Assembly (NCBI GenBank): GCA_947561715.1
Contig: OX387202.1
Coordinates: 15,389,001-15,453,000, forward strand
From: Ascidia mentula
Lineage: Eukaryota > Chordata > Ascidiacea > Phlebobranchia > Ascidiidae
Length of the DNA: 64,000 nt
Reading direction: 5' to 3'
Part shown: piece after piece, positions 11,801 to 26,800 of the stretch
Position numbering within the stretch: position 1 is the stretch's first letter
Layout of the letters: the number at the start of each line of letters is the position of its first letter
Position numbers and translations under genes: made by a program
Notes under the pieces: generated by a model
Databases searched by the model: none
Seen by the model: only the letters and a program-made list of their open reading frames with translations
What the model was told of the DNA's origin: nothing

Positions 11801-14800
11801 GTTTAATTCTAAAAATGTAGATGCTAGTTAAATAGGTTTAAGGTAATTGACACATGGGTTGCAATACAGATTACAATGACTTTCAATAGAAATGTATAAC
11901 TAACATAACCAGTGTAAACGGTTTATCCAAAAGATACAGAAGAAAAAAAATCCATTTCCCATTAAAAAAGGCCAAAAAAATGAATAGAAATAAGCTCCGC
12001 AGCAAAACAACTTAATCAGCAAAGATTTATGAACCTTTTTCGTGTTTGAGGTGGAAGGAAGGGGTTGTCCAAATTTCATGCAGTTTATTGACCAGTGCCA
12101 TGTTGTGGGTGAGGAACTCAGCTTTGTGCTTTGCCAGAATCCAAGTTATCTGAAAACAAACAGGAAACAGTAAGTTGCTTTGCAGACTAACACCCAGGTT
12201 TTGCAGAAGTTTCGCAAAGGTAGTTTTGTGACAAGTAAATTCACAAAAACATATGTGACGGGGCCAGCGTTTCACACAGCTTGCGGCCAAGCCACATTGC
12301 GTTATTCCGTCCATAATAAGCACCCCCTTTTAACGTTTTTATAACCAAAAATCAATAAACACACAAACCAATAGCACGACACAATCTATACATTTGCACC
12401 AGGTATGATGATGGTATTGCATCTGTAACTGAAACGACTAAAAAAAAGGCTTCCGCTGAGGTTTGAACTCATGACCCTCCAGGGATTGCTAGCTCCTTGC
12501 TACTGTAACGCTACCTTTTTCTGATTGGCAACATCAGTCCAGCCCCTGACCCATATACCAAGGTGAAAATCTGATTCGTGAACAGGATATCCAGGGTTCG
12601 AATCCCGGCGTGGTTAAAAACATTCTGGTTTTTCTTACCAGTATTCCCAAGTACTGGAACTCTGCGAACTGGGAGTTTGTCGTCACTAAATCTGATCTCT
12701 GGCTGAAGCAGAGAGTCATAATCCTCGCCGTCTTCTTCTCCATCCGATCTCGAAGGATTTCCCCGTTCTTATCTTCTCTCTTCAAGAACGCGATCTGTGC
12801 GTGGAGGGGGTTGTGTTGATTATAGAAGAAATATGCGCACAATTGACAGATTTTTTACACTGGATTAACACTGAAATAGGATTTAGGTCAAAACTTTTTC
12901 GGGTTTTTCACACATGGAAGCATTTTGAAGTCTTTTTCGGGCATAAAGCTGGACGATTTTTTATCTCAAATTTCCATCGGAAAAGTAATCAATCACAGTT
13001 CTACTGGACTGGAGAAAGTTGTATTTTCATCAACTACACACTGCAATTAAGTTTGTCTCGCAAAAACACCAATAAAATCTTATAGGTTATGAGTCAGGCG
13101 CCTATGTAAAGGTGATTTCCTCCCGAAAAATCACGGTATTTCTTGAGATTATCAAAGAGTTCTAACATCTGGTTCGCAGTTCTTACCAACATCCTGTTCC
13201 AGTGTCGATCCGCTGCGTGGACTTCGTGGAGGAAGATATTGAGAGCAGCATCCGGATGTTTAGTGAGGAAGCAGAGAAGCGGCTTCCTTAGTGGGCTCCC
13301 AACCTCCATCATCAAACCTGTCTCCGTCTTCACCGTCAGAGCGATGAGTGGTTCGATGAGAGTCTGGGAGCAGGAGTTTGAATTTTTATATTTTTTTTGC
13401 GGATTTGGATTTTAGTTTTTTTGGATTCTTTTGGGAAAAATAAGTGCGAAAGACTAAAATATCAACCCTCTGTTATTTGTTTGTTTGTGAGATTTTAATG
13501 AGAATTTTGTTCTTATGTATAGAGGGTAGCTGAGAGCAACTAGTGAAGCGAATTATAATGAATAATTGTAAGGGTAATAATATAACCACCGAGAGAAATT
13601 TGACTTCAAATCTACAAACGCTACCAAAAACACTTGCACCAAATAGTAGCAACGAGTTGTATATAAGCGCCAGTCGCAAAGCACATTTTGCATAATTTTT
13701 CGACCGCAAACCGCCGTTTTACTCAAATATTCTGAAAATTCCTTTCGCTACCGCCACGGGGCAGATCAAGCACTGCACTCACTTGAGGCGCCAGAGGGAT
13801 TAAATGGAATATTTCCAAGATGGCGGCGCACAGCTTGAGTTCCTTTGACACGTCGACTTTGCCGTCCTGCTGGGCCTGCTGCTGTTGCTGCCCTGCGGGG
13901 CCTGGCGTCGTGGGCAAACCTCCTTGAGATGACGCCTGCTTGTGCAGAGCAGCCTCCAGCCACTTATTGAGGTGGGCAAAAAGTTGTTCGCACAATTTTT
14001 CGTTGAAGGTGTTGGGGAACAGGCGCGAGAGAGCCGCTAGGTGGTGCACCACGCTAAGGGTCAGGTTTCTGAAAACATGCAATAAGGAATGTAACTTAAC
14101 TTTTTGTGCCGATTTCTCGCCATTATGTTTAATCTTTTTGTTTTTTCTTGTTTTTTCTTCTATTCTTTTTTTGTCTTTTTGCTTCCTTTTTTCTTCATAG
14201 CGTCCTTTTTCAATAATATTAACAACAAAAAAATGCAATACGAAATGGAGGTCGATTGGTCAAAGTACTCGATCCATATTTCAAGTAGAAAACCTGATCG
14301 GGTATAGCGTAATTTTTTCAATCCGTTTGCAGAGATTATGCAATGCATGACCGAACAACGCCCAGGCAATACATGAACCACACAGACCAGTACTGTGACC
14401 TTTTCTCAAGTAAAATTGCCGGTCGTAAAACCAGTTTACGCTACGGCAGGTTTCGATTTACAGAAACGAAATTCACACAGTAATGTTTCGTAATTCCCTA
14501 TAATACAGAAAAGAATTGGTTGTGTAGCTAAACGGAATTACAATATCCAAATGCTGAAGAACCACGACATGTTGATAGAATGTCAACTTGCCATAGTTGT
14601 TTTGAATCGTGATACTGACGATGGTTAAGTGAAGGCTAAATATACAAATATATGAAAAAACACAGCAACAAATGAGTTAAGAGTAATTGTTAATTAACTT
14701 GTTGGATAAATCAGATACCGAGTATTTGCTGCCCGTAAGACTGTTTGGAGATTCCAATAATTATGTAAAGAGTTCATGCCATACAACATTTGATCCAACC

Positions 14801-17800
14801 ATAGCGTGAAACGACCTTCAAAGGTCGTTGCCCACACACCTGTAGTCGCCCATTTTGAGGAGGGTCGGCCTCATCGCATTGTGGACGACGTCAGTTTCTA
14901 TCGGCTTTCCTTCAGCTTCTGTTCCTTTTAGGAACTGACTGATGCATTCCTCAGCCGTGGTCATAAGTTCTGAACTCTCAGAACCGAGTTGCTTGAAAAG
15001 GACGTTGATCAACTTTTCCTTCACCTAGAAAATAAACTTGGTTTAATTACTGGGGCTTTGTCCCTTTGACTCGGTTTGGGGGTTCGTAATTTTTGTTTAT
15101 TTTTATTTAAACGAGGTATTAGAATCTAATTCATATTTTTTTTTTTAATTTTAATTCATTCAGTAAAGTTCGTTTAATTTTTTTATGATGATTGAAAAAA
15201 ATACTTGTTACGAAATTAACGTGCGGTTTTACTCCTAACAACTATCGTAATAAAATTAAACATGGAATTATTTACATCAAAAATTTATTTTGAAACTGCC
15301 TTAAATCATAAATTATTTTAGGCAAGCAGCAGACATGGCCACTGTTTTGACCTGTCAGGTTTCTTCAGTGTGCACTGTGTAAAAAACATTGTGACGCAAT
15401 ATTGGGCATTATTTACCTGTGGGATATAGTATAGGACTGAGAGAGCCTTCATGGCACTTATTCTCAGTGGAATTAGACTTGAAACACTTTTGTAGCAGGC
15501 CAGCTTTCTCAATGCAGTATCGTCCGCCTCGCAAATATTGAACAGTTCGGTGAAGAAAACCTTTGAATAAATAAAGTTGTGTTTACCATGACAGTGTTTA
15601 CCCGGCGTTAACCACAACTTGCGTTTCCCCACAAAAAAAGAAGCAGCCCATCTTTGACATCGTCTGGAATGCTTGTAATTGTTACTAGTGCAGAAAAGGA
15701 ACACTAACTTTTTCGTTATAGAACTGTTTTGTAATTCGGGGGACAAATCAACCAAAAAGCTTCTACGCAAAAAATATTAAGGCTGATAAAACTGTATTAT
15801 TACCATTTTCCTTCTAATTTGCTTAAAAACCTATTTTCGTCGCAACAAAATTTTTGACATATTTAAATTGTTTGGCATACTTCAAGTCACTGTGTCTCAT
15901 AGAAGTTCTTAAAATTGGGTTGCAAAGAAATTTTCCATTCAAAATGAGGTTTTAGAACAAAAAAGTTTACCAAACCCCGAATTACACCCGCGCGTCTGAA
16001 GTTACCTTATGCTCCTTAACCGACAAATCCAGCGTAAACAGCCTTGGCCTCAGCGAGTTGCAAAAAGTATTTCCATCCATCAAACCGATCTGCGTATTGA
16101 CCGGTTGGTGGCGCAAGAGGTGCTTGCGTGGCGGGATCATGTCTGCCAATACGTCACGGTGGGGAGTCATGATTTCAGCCACGGTGAGACGTGAAGTTTC
16201 GGCAAGAATATTGAGGGAGCTCACCGCCTGTGATGACAAACGTGCTCATAATAAGGTTATAAAATGAATGTTTACCTGCAAGTTTTAATAGCCTTAAAAA
16301 TCAGATTCACATTGTAAATGGTTTAAAAACTGAAGCGAATCGACTAAATATGGCATTTATTTGGACTGTTTGAAGTGCATTTAGTGGTTAGACTTACTTG
16401 CTGTGTTATAACAATGTTTTTGTTTTCACCTAATTGTTGATTTTTGCCAACCACACACCGTTTAAATTTTAACTCTTTACAGGGCTGCCATTACTATAGT
16501 CAGAGATGCCATACCGTCCTCACTTGCAAGAAATGTTCTTATTTTTAACTTGATATCTTTATTTTTAAGCATTTTTTGCTGTTTTAGCTCTGGCGCCCCA
16601 AATTAGCCCCGTATGTTCCGGCGTTCTGTCAATATTATTTTTCACCACAAAAATGGTCATCATGTTTTAATTTATTTGAAACTTGGCATCATTAAAGGTA
16701 ATTCCTTTTCCAGCCGTCCGTACGTCAGGATACGGATCAATGACAACCTTATCTAAATTCCCATTTAATCTCCCCTAGGGGAATGTGATACGATTGACCA
16801 CAACTTGCAACACAGACCTGTTCACGAACGAGCTGATTGGGTGACGTCACTTCGCGAACCAACTCGTGCATGACACGGTTGAACGATGTCTTCTGAAGCG
16901 TGACGACATTTTCGTCTTTTGCGAGGTCTGGAGGCAGAGGTGAAGCACACTTTACCAGCAGGTCCTGCGTAGAGGGTTGAAAGGCGAATCAGTTACTGTG
17001 TTCTGGGCTTGATGTAAAGCACATGACTTAAGTGCCACCAGGTTCATATTTATTCAAGGCTCAAGAGAGCGCTTTGATTTTATTAAACCTGGTCATTAAA
17101 AATCATTCGGTTAAGTTGGCGTGTCATAGCTTTCAAGTTTCCAATGTTTCTTAATATTCCCTTGTTTAAGGTTGCGTCATTGGCTTGGCAGTAGTTTCTT
17201 GGTTTTTAGGTGTTTTAAAATATTTCTACCAATCTTCGGGCTTTACTCAAAACTGCGCTACGGCCACTGGAATAATCCATCCAATTTAGGGCACATTTAA
17301 TAATTTGAAAGGCCGAGGTACATAAATAACACTAAATACCGTAAAAAAAAGTTTTTTGAAGCTTTGGAACCTTTTTATAAGTTCGGATTTCGCTTAGGAG
17401 TTTCTGGCCCTGAAAACCCACAACGCAGTGTTTCCGAAAATTATTTAGGCTGACTGGAAACCTCCAATACGCCAGAACCGTCAAGTAAACGTTTCAAGAA
17501 AATTGGCTTTGGTCACATGAGTTTCTTGCCCAAAGACCTAACGAACAAATTCACCATCTTTTGCCCAACACTACCTATAGTACCTCACTTAATCCTTCAG
17601 ATTTATTCATGAAACCCTAGGGTTCCTCGAGGATCTCTACCATCAAATAATGCTAGTTCAAAGGTGGTTAAGTCTACCCTAATGAACCGTCATATCGTTT
17701 GTTGCTATAACCACAAAGTGTGTGTTCCACAATCTTATCATTGGATACACATGATTTGTAGGCAAGTACTGTGCGTATACTTTTGCCAAGACGGTGTCAT

Positions 17801-20800
17801 ATATATATATATATATATATCTCACTTTGAAATAGGTTTAAAGACAAAAATTATGTTAAAACCTGCCCTGGGAATTCTTTCTTCGAAATTTTCTGCAGAA
17901 AAAATCTCAATAGCTCTTGGAAAAAACAAAAAAATCGGAAAAACCCTCCCCGCCCGATGAATATGTTATAGATCATGTACAAAAACAACCACGTGGTCAC
18001 CTTCAGAATGCCCTTGGCGAGGTCTACTGCCCCGCTCGACACCTCATTGGTCAGATCCATCATGACGAAGAAAAGCGCGCGAAGAAAAACGTACTGTTGT
18101 TCCAATATCCACCGCACCGGCATCTGGCGGAAAAAATTATACGCTACAATGGTTTTGGCGCCAAAAGTGAGGTAAACAGATGGGCAGGTGACGAACTTAA
18201 CAGATGTGCAGGTGACGAACTTAAGCGCTAGACCATGGATCATTTGGCACAAATATTCAAAGCAGGTTTGGTTCAAAAATAATAGTGCCAATTCGCAAAA
18301 ACTTTGGTGAGCTGCAAACAGATATATGAACTGATGAACGACTAAAACGTATATTTAAAAAAAAAGAATTTTTGAGGCTAGCGCTTCGACAGCCTATTTT
18401 CCGTATGTTTCAACGTTTAAATGAAGAAAATGAAACAAAATTATTCATAAAAAGGCCTTTAAAAGGAGGGAGAAAAAACCAGAAACAATGTGAAGTTTAT
18501 CATCTAGCAGCATTTTCGACACAATTGCCATTTACGAATTAAAACGTAAATTAGCACAAGAAACAAATGAAAAATGATTTTAGTTGACAAGTGATTGCGC
18601 AATACGGTGGTATAGCAGCGTGATGGTATTTTTACTTGTTTTTTCATGAACATGGGATAATAAAAACCTTAATTTATATGTTTTAGCGTTAAATGCGCAA
18701 ACTGGCAGCTTATAATAACCTTGAAAAATCTTCAGTGCGACATTTTCAGATGACAACTTAATCAATCAGCTTACCATGTCCATAAGATATCTGATAGCAC
18801 TGCAGCCTCCGTACTTTGAAAACCAGGCTCGGTCGTAGCAGCAAGCGCACATTTTCTCCGCTAGGTAGGAAAAGAGTGGCAGATCCGCCGCGCGCTCATT
18901 GGATCCTAGCACCGCGCCTGCGCACAAAAGCCGCTTTGTTTTTAAATGTAAACATTTGACCAGCTAACTTCAATCTGAAACATCTTGTTTCAAACAAATT
19001 AATTCATGCTTCGATACATGGGTGTCGCGGGCCACATTCTGCTAAAATTAAGCAACCAGTCCCAAAAACTTGACCCATATAAAGTGGTCAGCTGGTTGGT
19101 TGGTTGGTTGGTTGGTTGGTTGGTTGGTTGGTTAATCAGCGCCTTAGAGATTTTCAACGTTGATTGGAAAAGAGTCCCAAAAGCAAAGCAGTAATCTTGA
19201 GCTACGGAAATCTAATTTTCTGTTTAGAAAATTATTTGGGGACACGTTTTTACTGGACGAGATTACAAAACACCTGTTGTGAACGTCCAAAAAGTTAAAA
19301 GCGCAATTTATCTCAACGATTTCCAAACTATTTAAGCTAAAAATGTACTAAAATTTGTTTAAAAGTAATTGTGAGCTGTTTAATTTGTAGTAGAATTTTG
19401 CTAGGTTAGAAAAAAACAATTCAAAACTTTTTAAATTTTGGTGCTTTTAAAGCTTAAATATTTTCCACAACGTTTTCAAATGGCGAAAGCCAGAAAGCGG
19501 ACAAACATAGTTTTAATTTTATCTTTCTGAAACGGAGTTTCCTTCAATAACTTTGCTGTAATCCTTTTTTTTACTAAGTAGACATCAGACTCGAGAAATA
19601 TGGTGGAAGGGATAATATAAACTACACTGGATCTACTTCATCTATAGAGCTGTATGTTTGATCGATGCTTGCTGCTTTACCGAAACATGTGGCGAAAAAA
19701 AGGATTTCAGTGTTTAGGTTTCGTACAAATTACCAAAGTTTAGGTAAAATCGACCAAGAAATCAATAAAATAAAAGACAGCTACAGTGGCCACGTGTTTT
19801 GAAAACCTACTACATAATATTAAAAGGCCTCCACATTTCCACAGGAGCGAATGCGACAGCCTCAGAACCGTACGAAGTGCTGAAGTTGGAAATGAGGTGA
19901 ACATGAAAGAGAAATATGGCATTCAACGCAGGGAAAGTCGGTCAAGGCGAAGGCCCCGGGGATATCGGATGGACTTGTGACGTACATTTATGAGACTGGA
20001 AAGTTACATAACAAACCGTAAACAAGATGATCGCGCAATACCACATTTGACATTTAATTTTATCCTTTTGCCTCATTTGTGGCTGTATTACTGCCGACAA
20101 CGCTGCTAAATATAACCAAGCCAGGTTCTAAATGCAAATATACTTAGCTAAAGGGATTTTTTTCTGACAGTGAACTTTGAAATGATATGTATATTGACAT
20201 GAGTCATACGACTGGAAGGCGAACTGTACAACGAGAAGAGCCCTAACCCATACCGAAAACCCCACCGAATCCTTAACTCTAAAACCAGGTTTACCATCGC
20301 CTGGACCAAAAAAGGCACCGCGCTGCTTGCTGGTGCCGAAATTAGATAAAATAGAAATTTCCTCGATTTTGGAGCCCATTAATAATTGCGTTAAATACGA
20401 TTTTTTAAGCGTGTCTTAAAAATAAACACTTATCTTTGAAATAAGTAAGGTATGGCCACCCTGTCTCTAACCCCAACTGCCCAGGGAAAGTGATTTGTAG
20501 TGCGGGATAGGTTGCAATTTATTTTAATAAGATACAGAATGCTTGTAGCGCAATATTTGATTGTTTTCTTTAAAGCTGTGTTATTTTATTGGTGCCGTTA
20601 AACCAACTGCGCAGTTTTAACCTCTGTGCAGTTCTGTTCCATAACTGTACATATTTGCTGTAATTGATGACAGCGACCGACTTGGACAACCATATTTTTT
20701 CAGGTTTAATTCATGCTACATCGGAATTAATTTTCATTTCAGAACATACGCCACAATTGGCACGTTTTGAGCTGTAATATTTGCCAGTGTTGGTGAAAGC

Positions 20801-23800
20801 TTGTCCCAAATAATAAAAAAAACGTTATAGACAGAGCATAAAGTTAGGAACATAACTGGCGGTTTTGTAAATCTTCAATGCAAACAAATTAGTCTGTATC
20901 ATGAAATTCTAGACTATTGCATTGACTATTTTGTTTGTATTAGAGCATAAAGCATGTTTTTATACTGCATAACTAGATTAGAACCAGAATTAGACCTTGC
21001 TAAATTTTTCCAAATTAGATTAGAATTACCGGGATTTGACTGTATTTTGTCAAAACAAAGGATTAGAATTAAGTCTGACTTGCGAGCGCATAGAAATTTA
21101 AGTTTTATTGCTCAAAACTTACCAGCTGCCCTTATAATGAGGAGCACGGCGATGTTTCCAATCTTGCACAGTTCTTTTTCCTCGTACGACATGCAGTCGG
21201 CCACGGCATCCACCAGGACCAACGGATCCATGCCGTAGGCGTAACTGCCTGGCTTTGTACCGAATCCTGAAATATTGGTAATGCCGATAATTTTTAGGAG
21301 AAGAGTTTGTCGACTTGACCTGTTCGCCAGCAGTACTCGAGCTGGTCCAATGGGGTTGCATTAAAGGTTAAAACGTTGATAAAACGATGGGAACCGATTT
21401 ATTGGGAATAAAATATAGATGAAATGCTTCGACTGCATGGAACACCTACGCATTGATATCTAAATTTTATGAAATAACTTTCGTCCACAGCGGAGTCTCC
21501 TTTTTATCGACTTAAACAATGATCATAAGATGTTGTCACGCGTGCTGATGCTTCTAATTGCCCTAAGTTACAAAATAAAATCAGATTTGCTCAGTTTGAA
21601 ACATGATTTTTATGTTTGATGAAATTGTGGGTTAATCGTTTTTTTTAAATCGCTTTGCAAAATTATTTTTGGTATCTGTTAACTTGAAATTCAGCTAACT
21701 AAACCGACTTAAAATAAGAAAAATACATTTTTGGCTTGACAATTCCCTTTAACCTTTTGGCAAACGAAAAAGCAGCAAAAAAAACTCCACCCCGCGTGCT
21801 TGTGCGAGGTTGAACAAAATGGCCGACGCATGTGCGTGTATAGGCTAAGTCTTCCAGGATATCCTGTCTGCGCATGCGCGGGCACATTGCCTCTAAGCGG
21901 TTGAGTGATAGAACCCATTCACAAAAAGCAGGAACGAAACTATTTATAGACGCATCTAATGTCCCAATCACCGCCGAAAGCAGCAGCCACGTGGTTGGAA
22001 GCATACTGAGAACTCGTGTGTCACGTCACAATTGCTTTCCATAGTGGGGATTATGACATAACAAAGCATTTGGAACGAAACCATGACAAAGCTATTTGAT
22101 TGTCCATTTGGGTGGATTTCTGGTAGTAGGATTATGTGTGTAGCGTTTACAATATAAAAACTAAGTTTGGTCGAGCTATAACCCTTTTTTCTTGAAGTAA
22201 GCTGTTCAAAATGGTGTACAGTTTCAAAAACTCCATTCGTCGAACAAAATATAGCTGTAGCAAGCACAAACGTAACAAAAATTTGGGTTTTGGTCAATCT
22301 GTTTTTACTCACCCAAGAGTCCATGCTGCTTCTGGTATTTTCCAGTGGTTGGAAATGGTCCTGATTGCTGTGTGATGGCACAGAAGGTAAAGTGACGCAC
22401 AATGTGGGCAACAAAGGGCAGTGCTATATTTCGAAGATCCTTTATTACCGCACACACTAAAAAGAATACATAGGAAATTGAATGTTAAAATGTAGAAACC
22501 AGTCAGTTGCCAAGTGATTTTGATAAGTTTGTGTATTTTTCCATGGCAAAGTAACAATAAACTGGAAGAGCTCTTGTTAAAGATGCTTTCCTTTTATTTC
22601 TGAAATATATGTTTTTCTTATACACACTGCTATTAAATGCTTTTATCGCTGTTGGTAAAATCTACAGCGATTATAAAAAAAACATTGCAAACTATTTTAA
22701 TCATCATGATTTAAACAACAATGTACACAAAAAAATAAGTTTAAGAAGACAAAATACAAATAATCCTTTTCTATGGTTGTGAACAAGCACCTAAAAATGC
22801 TTCCCATGCAGTCTGGTGAAATATATGTACAGAAACACTTTGCATCCATTTTATAAAGAACTGTCCTTTTTGGGGGGTCTACATAGCTCTGTTGCTGTAG
22901 TTTGCACAAAAAAAAAACCTTTTTAGCAAGAAAATGTTTCCTAATACCGCAGATAAAACATCTGCTTGCCTACATTTATCTCGCATCGAAATCAATCTTG
23001 GTTTCCAGAATTTTGACTAAAAATATCCGCCATGCGGCGGACACGACTGTCACGCTGCATAACGACCATTTCACAAAAAACAAGGAAAATGCCTAAATTC
23101 GACGAATGTAACGCGAAGCCTTGTTGTAGAGTAAACGCAATTTCGGATATCGTTTCGGAAAATACTTTTCCGCTTAACGTTAACAGCTTCCCTCGCTTAT
23201 TCTGGCATTTAGCGTGCTATAAATTTAGCCGAAAAGTAAAATTTTCGCTGGGAAAAAAGCACTGTAGAAAATAATTATTTTACTAATTGAATAGCATTTT
23301 TTTTATTTATTTTTTGCTGGCCCTTTTTACCTGCCGAACGGCGCCTTTAGCCCGAAACGCCCTTCTCGCTCACGAGTCCTTTCAGACTCTTAATTGAACT
23401 TACTACACCTTGCCTTACTATCGTACATTTTCCCGCCATATCTGTGACGTAATTTCGGCTCAGTAGAAAAAAATGTGGTGGTGTTTTTTTTTCAGATAGA
23501 CAATAGCACGGACAACTTCAACAAGGGTATAGCTGCCCTAAAACGCACCCAAAATGTAACTCAAAAAACTACAGTTACTGCTTGATAAAATGTTTTTTGG
23601 GTCTTTTTGCATGTGAAATGCCGGTTTCGAATAACACTTTCTGGAAACGGAACATCTGTTGCTTTTTGTTTCAACTAAAAAGCCTTAACGCGATTAGAAA
23701 CCAAAAAGAAAACTTGGCATTTCCAAGCATGAGACCTTCCTGGTACAAAACTATATAAAGCAGGCGAGACTGTAGGCAGAATATAAATAGAAAGAGATCT

Positions 23801-26800
23801 TCTGTCTGCATATGGGCGTCCCAATTTCAGGAAGTTATCGATCTGCTGTCCTATCTAATCGGGCATTACTGAGCCTTCCAACGTTGTCAGCCGCCAAAAA
23901 ACAGTGTTACCCTTTTGATTTTTACGCCACATTAAATCGAGTTATAATATTCTGGCGGACTTCTGTTTTGACATCTTAAGAAGCAGCAGTACAACAACGT
24001 TTTTCTAAAATTATCTGTATCTGAATGAGTGAATAATACGTGACCCAAATTATGTTTCTCAAATTTTATGGGAAACACTGCTGTGGTCAGCGGACTTTGG
24101 GATTTGCCTGCGCTACTGCCTCGATTAATTTCTGACTGCTGGGTGATGGGCGCGAAATTCTCTGGAGCGTCAGAAAAGCTGCGAATTCCATTCCTTCCTC
24201 GCCCAAACAAACATTTGAGTAAAACACGCGGTCGCTTGAGGCGCCAGCCAATGAGCGTCGCTCACGTGACCGTAGTGGAAGTAACGCCCACCGCTACGTC
24301 ACGGGTTTGGCGGTTGAAAAACAAGGGGTTACTATTGGTCATCAAGCATGATTGCTGCAGAAGGCTGCGGTTGAAATCCAAATATAGAACTCCATATCGA
24401 CCGACTTTCAATGCTTAACCCGCTTACAAGGCTACAACGGCAACAATGGCAACTACGTTAGATTTTTAATGCTTTCCTTGCGTTAATGTCCCTGTAACTC
24501 GAGCCACGCCAAGTCGAACCAAATAAGGCAGCAGTCCGTAAGTCGGTCGTGTTGTGTCTGTGTTTTTTACTATGGTTGGCGGCAATCCTCGAGCGCACAA
24601 CTTCCTCGGTGCATTCGGTACCGAGCGTCGCCCTGCCTTCGGCCAATTGTTTTGGTTTTGAAGCAAATTCTTACACAAGTGACGGACGCTTTACATTTTC
24701 TTGCCCTTGACGAATTACATTAAAATCTAACTATCTATTCAAAACGATATGTTAGAATGGGAAAAAGTTTAGTATTTTTTGCAAAATTTGTGATGAAAAA
24801 AGAATTGGTAACGAGTTTTACTCGAAAAAAAGCATATTTTCTATTGAAAAAACCGAATGATCAGGTCTTACAACGTATGTGATGTGCTATTACACCAACA
24901 AAGTTACTATTTCGTGTCTGGGCAAAATTGTGGCTCGAATGTCTTTGACCTTGGAACAAACTTGTGCGCCACTAGTTTGATACGCGAGAGCACCTTGAAC
25001 AATCAGCTACAGTGTCACAACCTCACAGCAGTTTGCTCGCTGTGGAATTCGCCAAGCTCCTTCACGCTCGGTGCGCCGTAATACGACGCCCGGTCACGCT
25101 CCGCTGCACCGATACGACGTAAACAAGTCGGGACTTTCCAATCCGCGTCACGCCGAATTGAGCGAGCGAGCGAGCATAGGGTGGGTTAATGGACTTTCGA
25201 CTGTTGGGGTACATGTGGTCAAACTCTAGGCGTGTTGGCGGTGGTTTGTTCGCGTGTGGCTAAGTGACTTTGCAAATCGTTTTACGTTAGGTTACAGGTT
25301 CGGTCGTCTGATGAATTGCGAGAAGCTGAAAGCTTTTTTGAAAGTGAAGACATGTTGAGGCCCGTGCCACGTTTTGGTGCTTTTTTCACGTTTAAGTTTA
25401 TGAATATAGGAATACGAAGGTTGGTATAAAAATGAAACAAGCCATTTGAATTTGACATTAAAGTCACTATTTTGCCAACGCATCTTTACTACGTTACAAT
25501 TCCCAATGGACGAGGCAGTGTTTTTGTCAAATCCAATGCCACCATTGCAATGTGCATGCCACTACGCAATTGCAACACAGGCCTCAATAAAAAGTCGCAC
25601 ATAACAAACAAGTGAAAAATTTAGACAAATGGTTAAATATGCCACAAAACTGGCCGGACGATTTTGCTGCAAATTGTCGGCAGAAAAATAAAACAATTTC
25701 GTTAATGATTGGCGGAATTCTTGGATCGGAACTCAGGGAACTTAACCTAGGGTTACAAGCAGCAAAACATCCTTTGTTAACTGTTTATTTAAACCCAAAG
25801 TAAATGTTCCTTGTTTAATGATCAATCTTTAAAAGAGGGCAAGACCTCTTCTCGACCAAAAATCGTAATATGGGGTGTAGTTATTTACATAGCATGAGTT
25901 GCGCCACAATACAGAGCAGAAGCAGCACAGGGGCGGGTATCAGGGGGGGGTTGTTACAACTTCCCAAACTGTGATGACCTTTTTTGGTATAGAAACACAT
26001 GTTTAAGTCATGTTGCATAAAAAATACATAAAATCTATTTACCCTGACCGTGTTTGGACTTGTTTGAAGGCTGAATTATAGCGGCGTTGCATGTTTTGGC
26101 CTAGGAATGTTTGACGTAAGTGACCGTCACATGAACCTACCAAGCAGTGTCTAGTCGATTCCCCGAATTCTGTCGACATAAACGTCACATTCCCCCAAAC
26201 CGTGGCAGTGTATAGATTACTGTATGCAGAAGGAACTTCTACCTTTCAAAAGGTTCAGACTTCCATCATAATATAATTATTTGTGCTTTACCAAATCCGC
26301 TATTATTTTCCACACCGGGATTCGAACCCATGATATCATGGCCACGATTCCCGATCAGGTTTTCTGCTTGGTATATTGGTCGGACGCTTTGAAAAACCAA
26401 ACAATCGCCCGCAAAAACTGCCCACTTACTGAACATTCCGGTTAGTGCTTGCTTGAAAGCGTCTCTAGTGACCGTGTCCGAGCACTTGTACAAGCCACTA
26501 GCGGGCACTCGAGGGTAATCTCCGTTCCTGAACGTGGGGTGTTGAAGGAGATGGGAAAAATTTCCTCTGTTGTCGCCGCTGTTGATCATCCCAACCTGTA
26601 AGAAATTGTCACAAATTTAGTTTAACATGTGACTGAGTCGGCAGTCAGTTTAAAAAAATGAATTTTTAGACGCATTCATCAAATAATCTGAGTCTTCAGA
26701 TTTCTTTGATTCCAATACCGGAATGTGACGACATACTAGCTGACGTAACAACTGTATTTAAAACACAAATGAAATTTCTATAAACAGCATAACATCGAGT

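Larger units (their letters stand above)
22457..26429. other. Largest TRRAP intron (between exons 23 and 24, 3.97 kb)
   Basis: This is several times longer than the other TRRAP introns. Most is AT-rich, but roughly 24060-24650 and 24950-25200 are GC- and CpG-richer and hold promoter-type motifs. Open frames of up to 116 codons occur on both strands in the GC-rich part, but none resembles a known protein. A nested non-coding or small gene is possible but not shown. Confidence 0.5.

Noticed and set aside
12440-12520. tRNA-like stretch with GTTCAAACC on the minus strand
   Set aside because: A T-arm-like segment exists, but no complete cloverleaf or clear A-box can be folded; most likely a tRNA relic.
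13094-13186. Extension of TRRAP exon 33 through the open frame to 13094
   Set aside because: A consensus GTAAGA donor at 13186 joins in frame to exon 34 and restores the conserved FLK segment; the extension has no homology.
24068-24418. 116-codon plus-strand open frame in the largest TRRAP intron
   Set aside because: It lies in a GC-richer patch where stops are rarer, has no recognisable domain and overlaps an equally unconvincing minus-strand frame.
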